NCBI GenBank assembly: GCA_947461495.1
Contig: CANHLV010000031.1
Location: 1 to 10,928 of the forward strand
From: Chitinophagaceae bacterium
GTDB lineage: Bacteria > Bacteroidota > Bacteroidia > Chitinophagales > Chitinophagaceae
DNA length: 10,928 nucleotides
Direction: 5' to 3'
Within the stretch, counting starts at the first letter, position 1, and every line of letters starts with the position of its first letter. The position numbers were made by a program, and so were the translations under genes. A model generated the notes under the pieces. The model searched no databases. It was not told where the DNA came from and saw only the letters and a list, made by a program, of their open reading frames with translations. Of this stretch, positions 7,680-10,928 are shown one piece after another.

Positions 7680-7692
7680 CCACATTATGTGG
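7680..7692. repeat. Perfect 13-bp palindrome between gyrB and the small gene
   Basis: CCACAT-T-ATGTGG is a perfect inverted repeat with a one-base centre, 31 bases after the gyrB stop. The geometry suits a dimeric DNA-binding protein better than an RNA hairpin, because the centre is too tight for a loop without opening base pairs. It is not followed by a T-tract on the minus strand, so it is not a standard gyrB terminator. Next to it, TTTTCAAAA occurs twice (7699-7707 and 7711-7719). The rest of the 146-bp gap is A/T-rich with no convincing TTG / TAnnTTTG promoter. Confidence 0.4.
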
Positions 7693-7723
7693 ACATTGTT
7701 TTCAAAAAGCTTTTCAAAAGAAA

Positions 7724-9703
7724 TTAAACATCAATTTTCGCATATTTTGCATGGGTTTCAATGAATTCTCTTCTTGGGGGCACCTCATCGCCCATCAGCA
7801 TACTAAACACACCATCTGCATTTGAAAGACTGTCGATAGTAACTTGTTTCAACGTTCTGGTTAAAGGATTCATAGTCGTTTCCCAAAGTTGTTCTGCATT
7901 CATCTCTCCCAAACCTTTATATCGTTGAATAGTAACACTATCATCTTTTCCCTGTCCTAATTTGGTTACCCAGCCTTTTCTTTCAACATCATTCCATGCA
8001 TATTCCTGATCTTTCCCTTTTTTTACTAAATATAATGGTGGCTGGGCGATATATACAAAACCCTGCTCCACGAGTTCTTTCATATAACGGAATATAAAAG
8101 TTAGTATCAGTGTGGCGATATGACTTCCATCCACATCCGCATCGGTCATAATAATCAATTTATGATACCTCAACTTTGAAATATCAAGTGCTTTTGCATC
8201 TTCAGATGTTCCGATTTTCACACCAAGTGCCGTAAACATATTTCTGATTTCCTCATTGTCATATATCTTATGTTCCATAGCTTTTTCAACATTAAGAATT
8301 TTACCTCTTAATGGAAGAATCGCTTGGAAACTTCTGTCACGGCCTTGTTTGGCTGTACCACCTGCCGAATCCCCTTCGACAAGAAACAACTCACATTTTC
8401 CGGGATCTTTTTCTGAACAATCAGCCAGTTTACCCGGTAAGCCACCTCCTACTAAAACACTTTTTCTTTGCACCATATCACGAGCACGCTTAGCTGCTGC
8501 TCTTGCCTGTGCCGCCAATATTACTTTTTGTATAATCGTTTTGGCATCGCGTGGGTTCTCTTCCAAATAAGCTTCCAATACCCTGCTTAATGTAGTATCC
8601 ACAATTCCCATTACCTCACTGTTACCCAATTTCGTTTTTGTTTGACCTTCAAACTGAGGCTCAGGAACTTTTACAGAAATTATTGCAGAAATACCTTCTC
8701 TGAAATCATCTCCTTCAATCGCCACTTTTGCTTTTTCGAACATTCCTTGTTTTTCACCATAGCTTTTGAAAACACGAGTAATGGAACGTCTGAAACCAGC
8801 CACGTGAGTGCCGCCTTCAATCGTATTGATATTGTTTACATAACTAAAAAGATGTTCTTGATAGCTTGCATTGTAAACCATAGCCACTTCAACAGCAACA
8901 TTACTTTTCTCGTCAAGTCCTTCACAATAAATCGTAGTTGGAATTAATGGAGCACGATTAGCTGTTTTGTCGATATTCTCAACAAATTCTACGATGCCAC
9001 CTTCGCTGTAGAACGTTTTTGTATAATGGGCGCCTTTCTCGTCTAATTCACGCAAGTCATTTAAGATAATGGTGATTTTTCTGTTCAAATATGCCAATTC
9101 TTTCAAACGACCTTCCAGAATATCTTTTACATAAAGAGTTGTTGTAAAAATTGAACTGTCAGGCCAAAACTGAACACGAGTTCCAGTTTTATCTGAAGTC
9201 CCTATTTCGCGAACTGAATATTGAGGAATACCTGTTGCATATTCCTGCTCAAATATTTTTCCTTCTCTATGAACGGTTACCAACAATTTAGTACTCAATG
9301 CATTTACACAACTCACCCCTACTCCATGCAAACCGCCGGAAACTTTATAAGAACCTTTATCAAACTTACCACCGGCATGAAGTACGGTCATAACAACTTC
9401 CAATGCGCTTCTGTTTTCTTTTGTATGCATTCCCGTTGGAATGCCTCTGCCATCATCTTGAACGGTGATTGAATTGTCTTCGTTGATGGTTACGGTGATG
9501 TTTTTACAATGGCCGGCCAACGCCTCATCTATTGAGTTGTCAACAACTTCATATACAAGATGATGCAAGCCTTTTACGCTGATATCGCCGATATACATTG
9601 CGGGCCTTTTTCTAACAGCTTCCAATCCTTCTAAAACTTGGATGCTGTCTGCACTGTAAGAACCTGCCTGTGGGGTTGGAATTGTTTCCATTTCTGTACT
9701 CAT
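7724..9703 (-). CDS. gyrB: DNA gyrase subunit B
   Basis: ATPase subunit of DNA gyrase, which introduces negative supercoils together with GyrA. The 659-aa length matches the short GyrB form, without the long insert in the E. coli C-terminal region. The GHKL ATPase domain comes first: VYEVVDNSIDEA has the catalytic Glu at about residue 52, DDGRGIP is at 83-89, and the ATP lid GGLHGVGVSCVNALS is at 123-137. The transducer domain follows, with QTKTKLGN at 354-361. The TOPRIM domain carries EGDSAGG at 443-449 and DADVDGSH at 521-528, the metal-binding acidic residues. The C-terminal part has QRYKGLGEMN at 593-602 and ends in the typical GDEVPPRREFIE and a KIDV tail. ParE was considered, but the C-terminal sequence fits GyrB better. 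The ATG at 9701-9703 is used; a second ATG four codons later is possible. It is transcribed divergently from the AraC-type gene. Confidence 0.96.
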   Translation of the reverse strand: MSTEMETIPTPQAGSYSADSIQVLEGLEAVRKRPAMYIGDISVKGLHHLVYEVVDNSIDEALAGHCKNITVTINEDNSITVQDDGRGIPTGMHTKENRSALEVVMTVLHAGGKFDKGSYKVSGGLHGVGVSCVNALSTKLLVTVHREGKIFEQEYATGIPQYSVREIGTSDKTGTRVQFWPDSSIFTTTLYVKDILEGRLKELAYLNRKITIILNDLRELDEKGAHYTKTFYSEGGIVEFVENIDKTANRAPLIPTTIYCEGLDEKSNVAVEVAMVYNASYQEHLFSYVNNINTIEGGTHVAGFRRSITRVFKSYGEKQGMFEKAKVAIEGDDFREGISAIISVKVPEPQFEGQTKTKLGNSEVMGIVDTTLSRVLEAYLEENPRDAKTIIQKVILAAQARAAAKRARDMVQRKSVLVGGGLPGKLADCSEKDPGKCELFLVEGDSAGGTAKQGRDRSFQAILPLRGKILNVEKAMEHKIYDNEEIRNMFTALGVKIGTSEDAKALDISKLRYHKLIIMTDADVDGSHIATLILTFIFRYMKELVEQGFVYIAQPPLYLVKKGKDQEYAWNDVERKGWVTKLGQGKDDSVTIQRYKGLGEMNAEQLWETTMNPLTRTLKQVTIDSLSNADGVFSMLMGDEVPPRREFIETHAKYAKIDV

Positions 9704-9709
9704 AATTTC

Positions 9710-9739
9710 TTCAAAATCTCTTTAAAATGTTCAAAATCT
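9710..9739. repeat. 10-bp direct repeat in the gyrB leader
   Basis: TTCAAAATCT occurs at 9710-9719 and again at 9730-9739, exactly 20 bp apart, with the related string CTTTAAAATG between them. The repeats lie between the predicted gyrB promoter and its ATG. Two-helical-turn spacing places both copies on one face of DNA, as for a tandem operator, but the sequence is simple and A/T-rich. Confidence 0.4.
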
Positions 9740-9742
9740 GAT

Positions 9743-9760
9743 TTCGGCAAATATACCGAA
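9743..9760 (-). promoter_or_regulatory. Predicted gyrB promoter -7 element inside an inverted repeat
   Basis: On the minus strand TATATTTG (complement of 9748-9755) matches the Bacteroidota -7 consensus TAnnTTTG exactly and would start transcription about 38 bases before the gyrB ATG. It is bracketed exactly by TTCGG (9743-9747) and CCGAA (9756-9760), a perfect 5-bp inverted repeat with an 8-bp spacer. No TTG -33 element is visible at 17-23 bp, so activity may depend on other contacts. A second, weaker candidate lies further upstream. Confidence 0.6.
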
Positions 9761-9860
9761 TATAAAGGGGTTATACGCTTTTATTTTATCTAATTTTTCT
9801 GCTTTTTATCCTCATTTTTTGTGTGGAAAAAACTGATTTTTAAGGTAATTAAAGCCTATT

Positions 9861-9889
9861 CAAAATAATAAATCAGAATAATATCCCAA
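9861..9889 (-). promoter_or_regulatory. Possible second, distal gyrB promoter
   Basis: On the minus strand TTG (complement of 9887-9889) is followed after 18 bp by TTATTTTG (complement of 9861-9868), one mismatch from TAnnTTTG. Use of it would give a leader of about 150 bases before gyrB. The match is weak in an A/T-rich region and may be chance. Confidence 0.25.
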
Positions 9890-9919
9890 ATTCCGTATTT
9901 CGAAGTTGATTTGCTTGAA

Positions 9920-9947
9920 TTGGCTTCCCTTTCTTAAATTTCATTTG
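9920..9947 (+). promoter_or_regulatory. Predicted promoter of the AraC-type gene
   Basis: TTG at 9920-9922, a 17-bp spacer, then TTCATTTG at 9940-9947, one mismatch from TAnnTTTG. Initiation about 7 bases downstream would leave a leader of roughly 13 bases before the ATG at 9967, with no Shine-Dalgarno, as is common in this phylum. The 263-bp gap 9704-9966 holds this promoter and the gyrB promoter back to back. I see no gene in the gap. Confidence 0.5.
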
Positions 9948-9966
9948 TAACTTCGCTACAGATTTT

Positions 9967-10911
9967 ATGACCAAAAAAGCAAACATATCACCAATCTTAA
10001 TGCAGCAGTCGCTTGCATTTGACAGCGGTTTGCTATTACAAGATATTGAGCGTAATGTTCCGGGCTCTGTGAAATATGCAATCAAGCGTTATCGAAAATT
10101 GCCTACTTGGAATAATGAAGATGCTGGTGTGATGGTCTATCATTACAATGCTGAGAACCCGGCAGAGAATAACCTTGAACTCAGATTCTGTGTATCAGGA
10201 AATTTTTATTGTAAAGAGAAAGCTAGCGAATGCGATCATTGCAAATTCAACGCTAGCAGCAGTTGCATCGAAAAAATTGAAAGTATTGACGTACTCAGTT
10301 TTACTTTCACACCTACTTACCTGAAACAATTCGCAAAGGCACATAAAAACGAAAACTCAATTACAGAAAAAGTAGTTTCTTTTACACAACATCAATCTTT
10401 CATTAAATCCGGACCCGTTTGCCGTAAAACAAGTGCTGCCATTCAACAATTACTGAATCACAACTACACCGATACCCGCGAAAATATTTTCATCAATGCC
10501 CAAACTCAAATTATTTTGTTGTATACAACAGATAACATGTTGAGCAACAAAGACGAAAGTTTGATTCAAAGCAAATTTTTAAATGTAGAAGAAGACCGCG
10601 ATAAAATTATCAAAGCCAGAGAGATATTACTTCAACATATCTGCGAACCGATTACCATTAAGGCGCTGAGTAGAAAAGTTGCTATCAACGAATGTTACTT
10701 AAAGAAAGGATTTAAAGAGATTTTCGGCACTACCATTTTCGACTTTTATCAAAACCAGCGAATGGAACATGCTAAATACTTATTGTACAACAAACACCTT
10801 AGCGTTACAGAAGTAAGTTCAATGCTGGGCTATTCTTCTATTTCTCATTTTAGCACCGCTTTTAAAAAACATACTGGGATTAAACCATGTGAATTGTTAA
10901 TGCAGGTGTGA
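9967..10911 (+). CDS. AraC family transcriptional regulator, PchR-like HTH, cysteine-rich N-terminal region
   Basis: DNA-binding transcriptional regulator of 314 aa. The AraC-type double helix-turn-helix spans about residues 213-310. ITIKALSRKVAINECYLKKG (229-248) and the following IFGTTIFDF resemble the PchR/YbtA-type subgroup that in other bacteria senses ferri-siderophores; the second HTH has the usual VTEVSSMLGYSSISHFSTAF and KKHTGIKP. The N-terminal 200 residues show no standard cupin signature I can name. They carry five cysteines in 26 residues (C75, C82, C89, C92, C100) that include a CxxC pair, which suggests metal, Fe-S or redox sensing, but this is inference. The ATG at 9967 sits about 20 bases after a promoter-like element. 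The target genes are unknown; the divergent gyrB neighbour is a housekeeping gene and need not be a target. The gene ends 17 bases before the window edge. Confidence 0.88.
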   Translation: MTKKANISPILMQQSLAFDSGLLLQDIERNVPGSVKYAIKRYRKLPTWNNEDAGVMVYHYNAENPAENNLELRFCVSGNFYCKEKASECDHCKFNASSSCIEKIESIDVLSFTFTPTYLKQFAKAHKNENSITEKVVSFTQHQSFIKSGPVCRKTSAAIQQLLNHNYTDTRENIFINAQTQIILLYTTDNMLSNKDESLIQSKFLNVEEDRDKIIKAREILLQHICEPITIKALSRKVAINECYLKKGFKEIFGTTIFDFYQNQRMEHAKYLLYNKHLSVTEVSSMLGYSSISHFSTAFKKHTGIKPCELLMQV

Positions 10912-10928
10912 GCTGGATAAGCTAGATA

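Noticed and set aside
7699..7720. Terminator for gyrB at the TTTTCAAAA repeats
   Set aside because: The repeats are direct, not inverted, any stem is only A-T pairs, and no T-tract follows a stable hairpin on the minus strand.
8256..8947. Open frames of about 100 codons on the plus strand inside gyrB
   Set aside because: They are antisense to conserved GyrB motifs, show no recognisable domain, and are explained by the codon pattern of the gyrB strand.
7724..9703. Topoisomerase IV subunit ParE in place of GyrB
   Set aside because: The sequence through TOPRIM and the ending with GDEVPPRREFIE match GyrB; no parC-like neighbour is present.

Overview
The window looks like chromosomal DNA from a member of the Bacteroidota, most likely a Chitinophagales-type organism. 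Three things point there: genes with no Shine-Dalgarno signal, a near-consensus TAnnTTTG promoter element, and type IX secretion (T9SS) hallmarks, namely two proteins with the gliding-motility C-terminal sorting domain and a PorP/SprF-family protein. The lineage call comes from sequence style and protein families, not from a database search.

Layout. Positions 1-1509 (+) hold the C-terminal 502 codons of mfd, the transcription-repair coupling factor, cut by the window edge. Its stop codon overlaps the stop of a converging gene. Positions 1506-7309 (-) hold a tight three-gene cassette. In transcription order it is an L-type-lectin/PKD surface protein of 720 aa, a PorP/SprF-like outer-membrane protein of 299 aa, and a second L-type-lectin/PKD surface protein of 898 aa. 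The gaps are 18 and 26 bp. Upstream of the cassette are a clear intrinsic terminator and a small 66-aa gene (7377-7577, -) that resembles a DUF5679 zinc ribbon which has lost most of its metal ligands. Then comes gyrB (7724-9703, -), full length. A 263-bp divergent intergenic region separates gyrB from an AraC/PchR-like regulator (9967-10911, +) with an unusual N-terminal cysteine cluster.

How the genes may work together. mfd and gyrB are housekeeping genes. The accessory interest lies in the lectin-SprF-lectin cassette. Both lectin proteins have a signal peptide, an N-terminal carbohydrate-binding-like domain, a stalk of immunoglobulin-like repeats and a type B T9SS sorting domain. They share about 390 N-terminal residues and then differ in the stalk. 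In Flavobacterium johnsoniae SprF is needed to export the type B-domain protein SprB, so the middle gene here may be the dedicated export or anchoring partner of its two neighbours. The product would be a pair of surface lectins, perhaps for glycan adhesion. That role is inferred.

Regulatory structure readable from sequence: a perfect TATATTTG -7 element upstream of gyrB, flanked exactly by an inverted repeat; a TTG-N17-TTCATTTG promoter candidate for the AraC gene; and a terminator hairpin that leaves almost no room for a separate promoter in front of the lectin cassette. I found no RNA genes, CRISPR arrays or insertion sequences.
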